Of a DNA stretch of 64,000 bases, positions 16,516 to 24,042 are shown one piece after another. The notes beneath the pieces are model-generated. The model was not told where the DNA came from. It saw only the letters and a program-made list of their open reading frames with translations, and did not search any database. Origin of the DNA: Candidatus Flexifilum affinis (GTDB taxonomy: Bacteria > Chloroflexota > Anaerolineae > Aggregatilineales > Phototrophicaceae); the NCBI GenBank assembly GCA_016713325.1, contig JADJPJ010000087.1, forward strand, positions 558,001-622,000, written 5' to 3'. Numbering within the stretch: the first letter of the stretch is position 1; every line of letters begins with the position of its first letter. The translations under genes and the position numbers were made by a program.

Positions 16516-17719
16516 ATGAACGCACCTGTCGCCGCTGCCATACCATCACAGTCCATCAGCGAAGAAGCCAGCCATCTGAAGCGCTCCGTCATGCGCGACC
16601 TGCTGGCGCTTAGCGACTTCGCCGGATATTCGCTCGCTCGCCGGCGGTCTGCCGGCCACCGATTGTCTTCCCGCCGACCAGTTGCGCGACTGCATCGACG
16701 CGGTGCTGACGCGTGACGGCGGTCGCGCCCTGCAATACAGTCCGCCCTACGCTCCACTCCGCGGCTGGATCGCCGGCATGATGCGCCAGCGCGGAGTCGA
16801 ATGCACCGCAGACGAAGTCTTCATCACCAACGGAAACCAGCAGGGATTGACCATTCTGTCGCGTCTGCTGCTGGATCCCGGCGCACTGGCTGTGGTCGAA
16901 GAAGCGACGTTCACAGGAATCCAGCAGGTTACGTCGGGCCGGGGGGCAGAGGTGATCGGCATCCCGGTTGATTTGGCCACAGGCGTCGATGTAGAGGCAC
17001 TGGAAGCAGCCTTCTCGCGAACGCCTCGTCCAAGGCTTGCCATTCTCATCCCAGATTTTCACAATCCTTTGGGCGTAAGTCTGACCGTCGAGAAGCGTCA
17101 GCGGATTGCGGACCTCGCCGCGCACTATCAGGTACCCGTCATCGAAGACGATCCCTATTCGATGCTGCGTTTCAGCGGGACTCCGCTGCCTCCCATCAAA
17201 GCCTTCGACCAATTGGATCAGGTTTTCTATCTGGGCTCATTCTCCAAGATTCTGGCGCCTACGCTGCGACTGGGCTGGATGATTGCGCCAAGAGCGCTGC
17301 TACCGCGCATCACCGCGATTCGCGAGTCGATCGATCTGGAGTCTTCCACGCTGATCCAGCGGGCAGTCCATGAATTCCTCTCGCGCGGTCTGCTTGAACC
17401 CCATCTGACCCACCTCAACCAGGTACACTGTGAACGCCGCAATGCGCTGCTTGAAGCGCTTCAGGAGGAATTCGGCGAGTCGGCAACCTGGACGCGGCCC
17501 GAAGGCGGCCTGTTCGTCTGGGCGACCCTGGCCGGCGACATTGACACCTGGGCGCTTTTTGAAACCGCCGCCGCTGTCGAGAAAGTGATCTACATTCCGG
17601 GAGCGGCGTTCTCCGTCACCGGCGGACATCGCTCGGCCATGCGCCTGAACTTCAGCGCGCTCCCTGCCGAAGCGCTGCGCGATGCGGTCCAGCGCCTCGC
17701 CCGTGTCATGCATCCGTAA
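16516..17719 (+). CDS. PLP-dependent aminotransferase (class I/II, MocR-like fold), interrupted by one frameshift
   Basis: It probably converts tyrosine to 4-hydroxyphenylpyruvate, the first step feeding HPPD. The ATG at 16516 (GAGGAA site) opens a frame with EEASHLKRSVMRDLLALS. Between about 16611 and 16626 the frame changes, and the next frame continues PDIRSLAGGLPATDCLPADQ, then the full catalytic domain. Removing one base, for example one T of the TT at 16618-16619, joins the two. The PLP lysine is in FYLGSFSKILAPTLRLGWM; NPLGV and YSMLRF segments are also typical. Closest in look to 2-aminoadipate/aromatic aminotransferases. Without the correction a start inside the second frame would lack the N-terminal arm. 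Confidence 0.82.
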
Positions 17720-17740
17720 GTTTGAGTGACAGGAAAGAAC

Positions 17741-18865
17741 ATGGTGGATTTGCTGCAAACCGAACGTCCAATGACCGAGGAGGCAGATTTCCTTCAGATC
17801 AAGGCCATCGACCACCTGCATCTGTGGGTCGGCAACGCCAAGCAAGCCATGTACTACTGGTGGAAAGCCTTCGGCTTTCGGCCCATCGCCTATTCAGGCC
17901 TGGAGACTGGAAATCGTAAGTTCGCTTCTTACGTGCTGGAGTCCGGCACCATCCGATTGGTCGTGAGCGCCAGCTATCAACCCTCCAGCGAGATTGCCGC
18001 GCACCATATGCTGCATGGCGACGGTGTCAAGGTCATCGCCTTCTCCGTAGACGATGTCGGCGCTGCCTACCAGGCAACCACTTCGCGCGGCGCGCCCGGA
18101 GAGTGGGCGCCTCGAGAGGAGCGCGACGAGTTTGGCATCTTTCGAACCGCCGCGATCCGAACCTACGGCGAGACACTCCACGTCTTCGTCGATCGCTCCG
18201 ACTACCACGGGGTCTTCACGCCGGGCTACAAGTCGCTCGACTACCCTGTCGAATCCGCCGGACTCGCGGCGCTTGACCACGTCGTAGGCAACGTCGAACT
18301 GGGCAAAATGAACTACTGGGTAGGCTTCTACCATCGCATCATGGGCTTCCGCCAGCTTCTCCACTTCGACGATAAGGACATCAGCACCGAATACAGCGCG
18401 CTCATGTCTAAGGTCATGCAGAACGGCAATGGCCGCGTGAAGCTGCCGATCAACGAGCCTGCCGACGCCAAGCGCAAGAGCCAGATTGAGGAGTACCTCG
18501 ATTACTACATGGGCCCTGGTGTCCAACACCTGGCGCTCGCCACCGGCGACATTCTGAGCACCGTGCGCACGCTGCGATCGCGCGGGATTGAATTCCTGCG
18601 CGTGCCGGAGGAGTACTACCAGCTTCTCCCTGAGCGCGTTGGATCGATTAATGAGTCGCTGGACGAGATTCGCGAGCTGGGCATCCTGGTCGACCGCGAC
18701 GACGAAGGTTATCTGCTGCAGATCTTCTCTCGCCCCCTTCAGGATCGCCCGACCATGTTCGTCGAGGTCATTGAGCGCCACGGCAGCCGCGGCTTCGGCA
18801 AAGGCAACTTCAAGGCGCTGTTTGAAGCCATCGAACTGGAACAGGAACGAAGAGGCAACCTGTAG
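17741..18865 (+). CDS. hppD: 4-hydroxyphenylpyruvate dioxygenase
   Basis: Fe(II) enzyme that turns 4-hydroxyphenylpyruvate into homogentisate. The 374-residue product (ATG 17741, AGGAAAG site) has two vicinal-oxygen-chelate halves. The iron ligands are visible in the second half: His in LDHVVGNVE, His in GPGVQHLALATGDI and Glu in MFVEVIERHG. The C-terminal helix GFGKGNFKALFEAIELEQ is diagnostic for HPPD as opposed to hydroxymandelate synthase. It follows the aminotransferase by 21 bases, and its stop is 1 base before the FAH start. Confidence 0.96.
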   Translation: MVDLLQTERPMTEEADFLQIKAIDHLHLWVGNAKQAMYYWWKAFGFRPIAYSGLETGNRKFASYVLESGTIRLVVSASYQPSSEIAAHHMLHGDGVKVIAFSVDDVGAAYQATTSRGAPGEWAPREERDEFGIFRTAAIRTYGETLHVFVDRSDYHGVFTPGYKSLDYPVESAGLAALDHVVGNVELGKMNYWVGFYHRIMGFRQLLHFDDKDISTEYSALMSKVMQNGNGRVKLPINEPADAKRKSQIEEYLDYYMGPGVQHLALATGDILSTVRTLRSRGIEFLRVPEEYYQLLPERVGSINESLDEIRELGILVDRDDEGYLLQIFSRPLQDRPTMFVEVIERHGSRGFGKGNFKALFEAIELEQERRGNL

Positions 18866-18866
18866 C

Positions 18867-19586
18867 ATGCCCATCCCGCTAGAACTGCCGATCCGATCGC
18901 TGCGCGACTTCTATGCCTTCGAGGTGCACGTGAAAACGGCAAATGCCAACCGGGGACGGAGCGTGCCGGAAGCCTGGTATCAGATCCCGGTCTTCTACTT
19001 TTCGAACGCCAGCGCCATCTATCAGCACGACGAGTCTGTGCCGATTCCCGGTTACACGCAGGCGCTGGATTACGAACTGGAAGTCGCGGCGATCATCGGG
19101 CGAACCGGGCGTGACATCCCTGCCGAAGAGGCCGAGGAATACATTCTCGGCTACACCATCATGAACGACTGGTCCGCCCGCGACGTGCAGCGGCTGGAAA
19201 TGTCCGTCGGCCTTGGCCCGGCGAAAGCCAAAGATTTCGCAACGTCGCTCGGACCGGTCGTCGTCACCGCAGCGGAATTGGCCGATCGAGCAACGGGTCG
19301 CGCGGGCGTCTACGACCTGACCATGATCGCGCGGGTCAACGGAGTGGAGCGCTCCCGCGGCAACTGGCACGATCTGCACTGGTCGTTCGGCGAAATGATC
19401 GCGCGGGCCTCGCAGGATGTCACGCTGCTGCCGGGCGATGTCATCGGTTCGGGCACGGTGGGAACAGGCTGTCTCCTGGAGCTGACGGCGGGGAATGGTC
19501 CCTGGCTTCAGCCCGGCGACATCGTCGAACTGGAAGTCGAACGCCTGGGACTCCTCCGCACCCCGATTACCACATCGTTCGCATAA
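18867..19586 (+). CDS. Fumarylacetoacetate hydrolase family protein
   Basis: Expected to split fumarylacetoacetate to fumarate and acetoacetate, the last step of the homogentisate pathway. The 239-residue product has the family metal-binding acidic cluster in LDYELEVAAIIGR and the motif GYTIMNDWSARDVQ, then GDVIGSGTVGTGCLLEL. It is the short form without the N-terminal SH3-like domain of mammalian FAH. Other members of the short family act on acylpyruvates, so the assignment leans on the operon. The ATG at 18867 begins one base after the hppD stop. Confidence 0.88.
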   Translation: MPIPLELPIRSLRDFYAFEVHVKTANANRGRSVPEAWYQIPVFYFSNASAIYQHDESVPIPGYTQALDYELEVAAIIGRTGRDIPAEEAEEYILGYTIMNDWSARDVQRLEMSVGLGPAKAKDFATSLGPVVVTAAELADRATGRAGVYDLTMIARVNGVERSRGNWHDLHWSFGEMIARASQDVTLLPGDVIGSGTVGTGCLLELTAGNGPWLQPGDIVELEVERLGLLRTPITTSFA

Positions 19587-19647
19587 TGGCACGGGTCCCA
19601 CTCTGGCCCTGCCTTCGCTCTAGGCAAGTTCTTAGGAGGCTTTTCTC

Positions 19648-20817
19648 ATGCCGTTCTATCACCGCCTGGGGAAGATCCCACACAAACAGCACACCCAGTT
19701 TCGCAAGCCCGACGGTGGGCTGTATCGCGAGGAGGTCATGGGCCTGGAAGGCTTTTCGGGCATCCAGTCCCTGCTTTACCACGAATTCCTGCCACCCCGC
19801 GTCAAATCGGTAGAGGACTGCGGCCCTGCCCAGCCAACCTATGTCGACTTTGGCGCCCTTCGGCACCGCGCCTTTAGGACGAAGGGGGCGACCGGTTCGG
19901 GCGATCCAGTGACAGCCCGCCGTGTGCTGATGGGCAACAAGGATGTGACGCTCGGGCTTTCGCGGCCCGATCAGTCGATGACCGATTTCTACCGTAACGC
20001 GCAGGCTTACGAGGTCTGGTTCGTGCACGAAGGTTACGGTGACTTCACTTCGCAGTTCGGCGTGCTGCCTTTCGAGCCAGGCGATTACCTCGTCATTCCC
20101 TATGGCACGACCTGGCAGATGCGCTTGGACGATCCGGCCGCATGCCGCTTTTTCGTGATCGAATCGCCCTCGCAGATAGAGCCGCCGAAGCGCTACCGCA
20201 ATCGCTACGGCCAGCTTCTGGAGCATGCGCCCTATTGCGAACGCGATATTCGAGTTCCCTCTGAGCTGGAGGTGCACACGGAGCGGGGCGAGTTCCCTGT
20301 GCGAGTCAAGGCGCGCGATCGCATCAGCCGCCATATCCTCGACCACCATCCGTTCGACGTCGTCGGATGGGACGGGTATCTCTATCCGTGGATCTTCAAC
20401 ATTCGCGACTTCGAGCCGATCACCGGGCGCGTCCATCAGCCGCCGCCCGTGCATCAGACCTTCGAAGGCTGGAACTTCGTCGTCTGCTCGTTCGTGCCGC
20501 GCCTTTTCGATTACCACCCGGAGGCCATTCCGGCGCCGTACAATCACTCCAATATCAACTCCGATGAAGTGATCTACTACTGTGACGGCAAATTCATGTC
20601 CAGAAAGGGCATCGAGAAATACGACATCACTCTGCATCCCTCCGGCCTTCCCCACGGACCACAGCCCGGCGCGACCGAGGCCAGCATTGGCGCGGTCAAG
20701 ACGGAGGAGCTGGCCGTCATGGTGGACACCTTCAACCCGCTTCATCTCACGGCCGAGGCGCTGGAGTGCGAAAAGCCTGAGTATATGGACTCCTGGCTCG
20801 CCGGAGATGGAGTATAG
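19648..20817 (+). CDS. hmgA: Homogentisate 1,2-dioxygenase
   Basis: Ring-cleaving Fe(II) dioxygenase producing maleylacetoacetate. The 389-residue protein is of the short bacterial type. Iron-binding residues are visible in PYNHSNINSDEVIYY (His and Glu) and LHPSGLPHGPQPGA (His). The cupin body includes YEVWFVHEGYGDFTSQFG. A strong TTAGGAGG site lies before the ATG at 19648. The 61-base gap to the FAH gene is the longest in the operon core, and no convincing promoter was seen in it. Confidence 0.93.
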   Translation: MPFYHRLGKIPHKQHTQFRKPDGGLYREEVMGLEGFSGIQSLLYHEFLPPRVKSVEDCGPAQPTYVDFGALRHRAFRTKGATGSGDPVTARRVLMGNKDVTLGLSRPDQSMTDFYRNAQAYEVWFVHEGYGDFTSQFGVLPFEPGDYLVIPYGTTWQMRLDDPAACRFFVIESPSQIEPPKRYRNRYGQLLEHAPYCERDIRVPSELEVHTERGEFPVRVKARDRISRHILDHHPFDVVGWDGYLYPWIFNIRDFEPITGRVHQPPPVHQTFEGWNFVVCSFVPRLFDYHPEAIPAPYNHSNINSDEVIYYCDGKFMSRKGIEKYDITLHPSGLPHGPQPGATEASIGAVKTEELAVMVDTFNPLHLTAEALECEKPEYMDSWLAGDGV

Positions 20818-20823
20818 AGCGCG

Positions 20824-21456
20824 ATGGATTTCACCCCTACCGATCTGCCCTGGAACGCGTTCTACAAGCTGATGATCGGTTCAATCGTGCCGCGCCCTAT
20901 CGGCTGGGTATCGACCATCGACGACGCAGGCCATCACAATCTGGCGCCTTTCTCGTTCTTCAATGCCGTCTGCGCCAATCCGCCGCACGTGCTGTTCTGC
21001 CCCATGATTCGGACTGCTGATGGAGCGCAGAAAGACACGTTGAGAAATGTCCGTTCGACGGGTGAGTTCGTGGTCAACATCGTCACTGTCGATCTGATCC
21101 ACGCCATGAACCTGACGTCCACCGAACTCCCCGCCGACGTTGATGAATTCGCCCTGGCTGGCATCACGCCCCTGCCGGCCATGAGGGTGCGCCCCATGCG
21201 CGTTGCCGAGTCGCCAGTCCATTACGAATGTACAGTGACCCAAATCGTCGACATCGGCGACGCACCTGGCAGCGGCAGCATCGTCATCGGCCGGGTTCTG
21301 CACCTGCACGTCAACGACGAGGTCCTGCTCGGTAGTGACAAAATCGATATTGCGCGGCTTAATCCCATCGGTCGCCTGGCCGGCAGCGACTATGCATGGG
21401 TGACCGACACGATCTCGCTTAATCGTCCGCCCTCCAAAATCGCAACAGGAGGTTGA
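20824..21456 (+). CDS. Flavin reductase-like (FMN-binding split barrel) protein
   Basis: A 210-residue protein of the flavoredoxin/flavin reductase family (GSIVPRPIGWVSTIDDAG, NLAPFSFFNAVCANPPHVLF, TGEFVVNIV). Such proteins bind FMN and pass electrons from NAD(P)H or protein donors. No flavin monooxygenase partner lies nearby. Its place between homogentisate dioxygenase and phenylalanine hydroxylase, with no pterin-4a-carbinolamine dehydratase or dihydropteridine reductase in the set, makes pterin recycling for the hydroxylase one possible role. That is a hypothesis. Its stop overlaps the ribosome binding site of the next gene. Confidence 0.85.
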   Translation: MDFTPTDLPWNAFYKLMIGSIVPRPIGWVSTIDDAGHHNLAPFSFFNAVCANPPHVLFCPMIRTADGAQKDTLRNVRSTGEFVVNIVTVDLIHAMNLTSTELPADVDEFALAGITPLPAMRVRPMRVAESPVHYECTVTQIVDIGDAPGSGSIVIGRVLHLHVNDEVLLGSDKIDIARLNPIGRLAGSDYAWVTDTISLNRPPSKIATGG

Positions 21457-21457
21457 T

Positions 21458-22204
21458 ATGTTGCGGCACCACCCAACAAGGCAGTATCGCCCGTTCAAGA
21501 TTTTCAGCGACGAAGACAGCGCCATCTGGAGCGCTCTTTACCGTCGCCAATGGGATCAGGCACAGCGGTATGCCTCCCGGCTGTGGCTCGATGGCATCGG
21601 CCGCCTTGGCCTGACGCCGGATAGAATCCCTGATTTCGCGGCCCTCAGCGCAAACCTCCAGGATCTCACGGGCTGGCGGCTGGTCAGCACCGACGTCCAG
21701 TACTCTTCAGGCCAGGACTGGTTTGAAGCTCTGGCGCGCAAGGAATTCCTGATCACGGAGTACATTCGCTCTGAGGATCAACTCGATTACACGCCTCTCC
21801 CGGACATCTTTCACGATGCCTTCGGCCATCTGCCCTTCATGGCCCACCAACGCTACGCCGATTACATCCACCAATTTGCGCTGACCGCCATTCAGTACGC
21901 GCCCGAAGAGCGCAGATCGTTCGGGAGTTTGTGGTGGTATACCGTCGAGTTTGGCCTTCTGCGCGAATACGGCGCCTTGAAGGCCCTCGGCGCGGGGTTA
22001 ATGTCCTCGGTCGCCGAACTCCAACGCGTCTTCGACGGACATGTCACTCTCCAACTGTACACGCTAGAAGCCTTCGAAGCGCTATCCCCCAGCCCACACG
22101 AGTTTCATAACACGCTGTTCATCCTCGACTCGTTCGACCAGCTTGAGCAGGCCATCGAAGACTGGACGCGCGCCCACCCGCCGCACGAGCCCGTTTCCTC
22201 CTGA
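21458..22204 (+). CDS. phhA: Phenylalanine 4-monooxygenase
   Basis: Tetrahydropterin-dependent hydroxylase of phenylalanine to tyrosine. The 248-residue product is the short prokaryotic type without a regulatory ACT domain. Iron ligands are seen in LPDIFHDAFGHLPFM (two His) and WWYTVEFGLL (Glu). AGGAGG precedes the ATG at 21458 by 5 bases and overlaps the end of the preceding gene. It is the last gene of the operon and adds phenylalanine to the substrates of the pathway. Confidence 0.95.
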   Translation: MLRHHPTRQYRPFKIFSDEDSAIWSALYRRQWDQAQRYASRLWLDGIGRLGLTPDRIPDFAALSANLQDLTGWRLVSTDVQYSSGQDWFEALARKEFLITEYIRSEDQLDYTPLPDIFHDAFGHLPFMAHQRYADYIHQFALTAIQYAPEERRSFGSLWWYTVEFGLLREYGALKALGAGLMSSVAELQRVFDGHVTLQLYTLEAFEALSPSPHEFHNTLFILDSFDQLEQAIEDWTRAHPPHEPVSS

Positions 22205-22211
22205 GTCGCAA

Positions 22212-22240
22212 AGGGCGGTTCGCTGCCTTTGAACCGCCCT
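22212..22240 (+). terminator. Hairpin at the end of the Phe/Tyr operon
   Basis: AGGGCGGTTC at 22212-22221 and GAACCGCCCT at 22231-22240 form a perfect 10-bp stem with a 9-base loop, 8 bases after the phhA stop. No U-run follows, so termination strength is uncertain. Confidence 0.55.
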
Positions 22241-22296
22241 ACCTCGAATTGCGCTACAATACGAGCATCACACCTTGGGCTCAAAAGGGGGTTGCC

Positions 22297-23997
22297 ATGC
22301 GCCGTCCGCTCGTCCTCTGGACTGTGTTGATGCTGTCGCTTGCGACTGGACTTGTGTCCGTAAGGGCTCAGGCGATCCGCTATGCAGCCCCTCCCATCAC
22401 CCGAATCGACCTGAATGCCTATGAGCCTGCTCCCCCAGGCATCCCCACAGACATCTTTTATGGCGGTCTGGGCGGTGGTGCGGGTGAGCTGATCCTCATC
22501 CCCGAACGCCCCACATGGGACTCTCTGCCGGGCGCGCTGGCCACTGGCTACGGCGCCTACTTCTCCGCCTGTGGCTACCGGTCCTCGACGCCGCCTGCGG
22601 CTGCGCTCATCTATCCCGGTGGCGCTCAGGTGGCCATCGAACTGAACCACTACGAAGACGGCAGCCACTGCTACGATTATTCGATGGAATGGACCTACGG
22701 GATGGAGCTAGGCATCTACATCCTGACCTTCAATCATCCTGAGGGAAACCTGACTCACACTTTCGGTTACGATTATCCTTTCTGTTGGAACTACGTCCCG
22801 ACCCGTGACGGTCTGGAGTGGCTTATGGGCCTCGCGCCGGACGAGCAAATCACGCTCTACTTCTACGCGTTCAGCAGCACGGGCGACTTTTCTTCCGACT
22901 TCGTGGCGCAGCGCAACGTGCGTGCCGACGCCAGTGGGGCGATCGTCCTCGACATCCAGGTGGGACGCACCGCGCCGTTCGAACGGTCGGACATCTTCTT
23001 CGCCACCATTGGCATTGGCCGACAGTACTACCCTGTCAACCCGGCGCTCGACGGAGAGGCGTTTGCCGAACTCGGTTTCGTCTACGAACCCTACATCGCA
23101 CCAGAACCCGCCTACTCACACCTCAGCGTCGGAGCGAGTATATTCAGCGCTATGGACGCGCGAGGCATCTCCTGCGACGGCGACTTTGAGCGCTTTGCGC
23201 AGCCCATCATGCCGCAGTCGGGCGCCAGTATTCCCCTGTACGATCGAATTAGCGGCACATCTGCCACGGGCACTGTCTCACCGCGTACCGTCGTGGAGAT
23301 CCTGGAATCACAGCCCGCCTATTCCAGTGGACGCGTCCACGTTTGGAAACGGCTGCGCCTGGAAGACGGCCGGACGGGCTGGACCTCGTCCAACGATTTC
23401 ATCAGCGTCTATGCCTATCCGGCTCCGGGAGTGCGCGCCGAAATTCAACCCGGCGCTCTCGATAACGGTGACGGCACCTATCGCGCTGGGCCACAGCCGG
23501 TATATGACCAGCCAACCGGCCGTTGGCTTCGTGAGATACAACCGGAGACGGAAGTCGTACTGATGGAGTCGACGACCGACAGCAATGGCAATGAATGGTG
23601 GCGCATCCGCCTGCCAGATGGTGCGGAAGCCTGGTTGCCCAGCTATGACGGCATTTCCTATTCAGGGACGTTCGAGGCGCTTGCTTGGCCGCCGACAGGC
23701 AGCTCAACCAGAGGTGCTGCGCCGGTCACCACTGTCTGCCCCGGCTCCCCACTCCCAAGACTTAGTCCGGGTGATATCGGCAGGGTGTTGCCTGGCGATC
23801 CCAACCGACTCCGCGCTGCGCCTGAGTCAGGACGAGTCCTGGACAATATCCCCGGCGGCGCGACCTTCACGGTGCTGGCCGGGCCGCAGTGCGGTCCAGC
23901 AAATGGGCTGGCATGGTGGCAGGTGGAGTTCAACGGCCAGGTCGGCTGGACGGCCGAAGGTCAGGGAAGCACGTACTGGCTTGAGCCCGGGAGCTGA
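22297..23997 (+). CDS. Secreted protein with C-terminal SH3-like repeats
   Basis: The 566-residue product (ATG 22297 behind AAAAGGGGG) has a signal peptide ending near SVRAQA. The N-terminal half (about 30-270) is of unknown fold with several Cys. The C-terminal half carries about three bacterial SH3-like segments, each ending in a pattern like WKRLRLEDGRTGWTSS, WWRIRLPDGAEAWLPS or WWQVEFNGQVGWTAEG. SH3 domains of this kind usually bind cell-wall peptides or glycans. I do not recognise the N-terminal half, so no enzymatic activity is proposed. It seems monocistronic, bounded by hairpins. Confidence 0.72.
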   Translation: MRRPLVLWTVLMLSLATGLVSVRAQAIRYAAPPITRIDLNAYEPAPPGIPTDIFYGGLGGGAGELILIPERPTWDSLPGALATGYGAYFSACGYRSSTPPAAALIYPGGAQVAIELNHYEDGSHCYDYSMEWTYGMELGIYILTFNHPEGNLTHTFGYDYPFCWNYVPTRDGLEWLMGLAPDEQITLYFYAFSSTGDFSSDFVAQRNVRADASGAIVLDIQVGRTAPFERSDIFFATIGIGRQYYPVNPALDGEAFAELGFVYEPYIAPEPAYSHLSVGASIFSAMDARGISCDGDFERFAQPIMPQSGASIPLYDRISGTSATGTVSPRTVVEILESQPAYSSGRVHVWKRLRLEDGRTGWTSSNDFISVYAYPAPGVRAEIQPGALDNGDGTYRAGPQPVYDQPTGRWLREIQPETEVVLMESTTDSNGNEWWRIRLPDGAEAWLPSYDGISYSGTFEALAWPPTGSSTRGAAPVTTVCPGSPLPRLSPGDIGRVLPGDPNRLRAAPESGRVLDNIPGGATFTVLAGPQCGPANGLAWWQVEFNGQVGWTAEGQGSTYWLEPGS

Positions 23998-24005
23998 GCG
24001 AGCGG

Positions 24006-24037
24006 GCGGGGAGGCCGCTGTCCAGCATCCTCCCCGC
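24006..24037. terminator. Hairpin between convergent genes
   Basis: GCGGGGAGG at 24006-24014 pairs with CCTCCCCGC at 24029-24037 across a 14-base loop, in the 45-base gap between genes that converge at 23997 and 24043. It could serve both strands. Confidence 0.5.
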
Positions 24038-24042
24038 TGATC

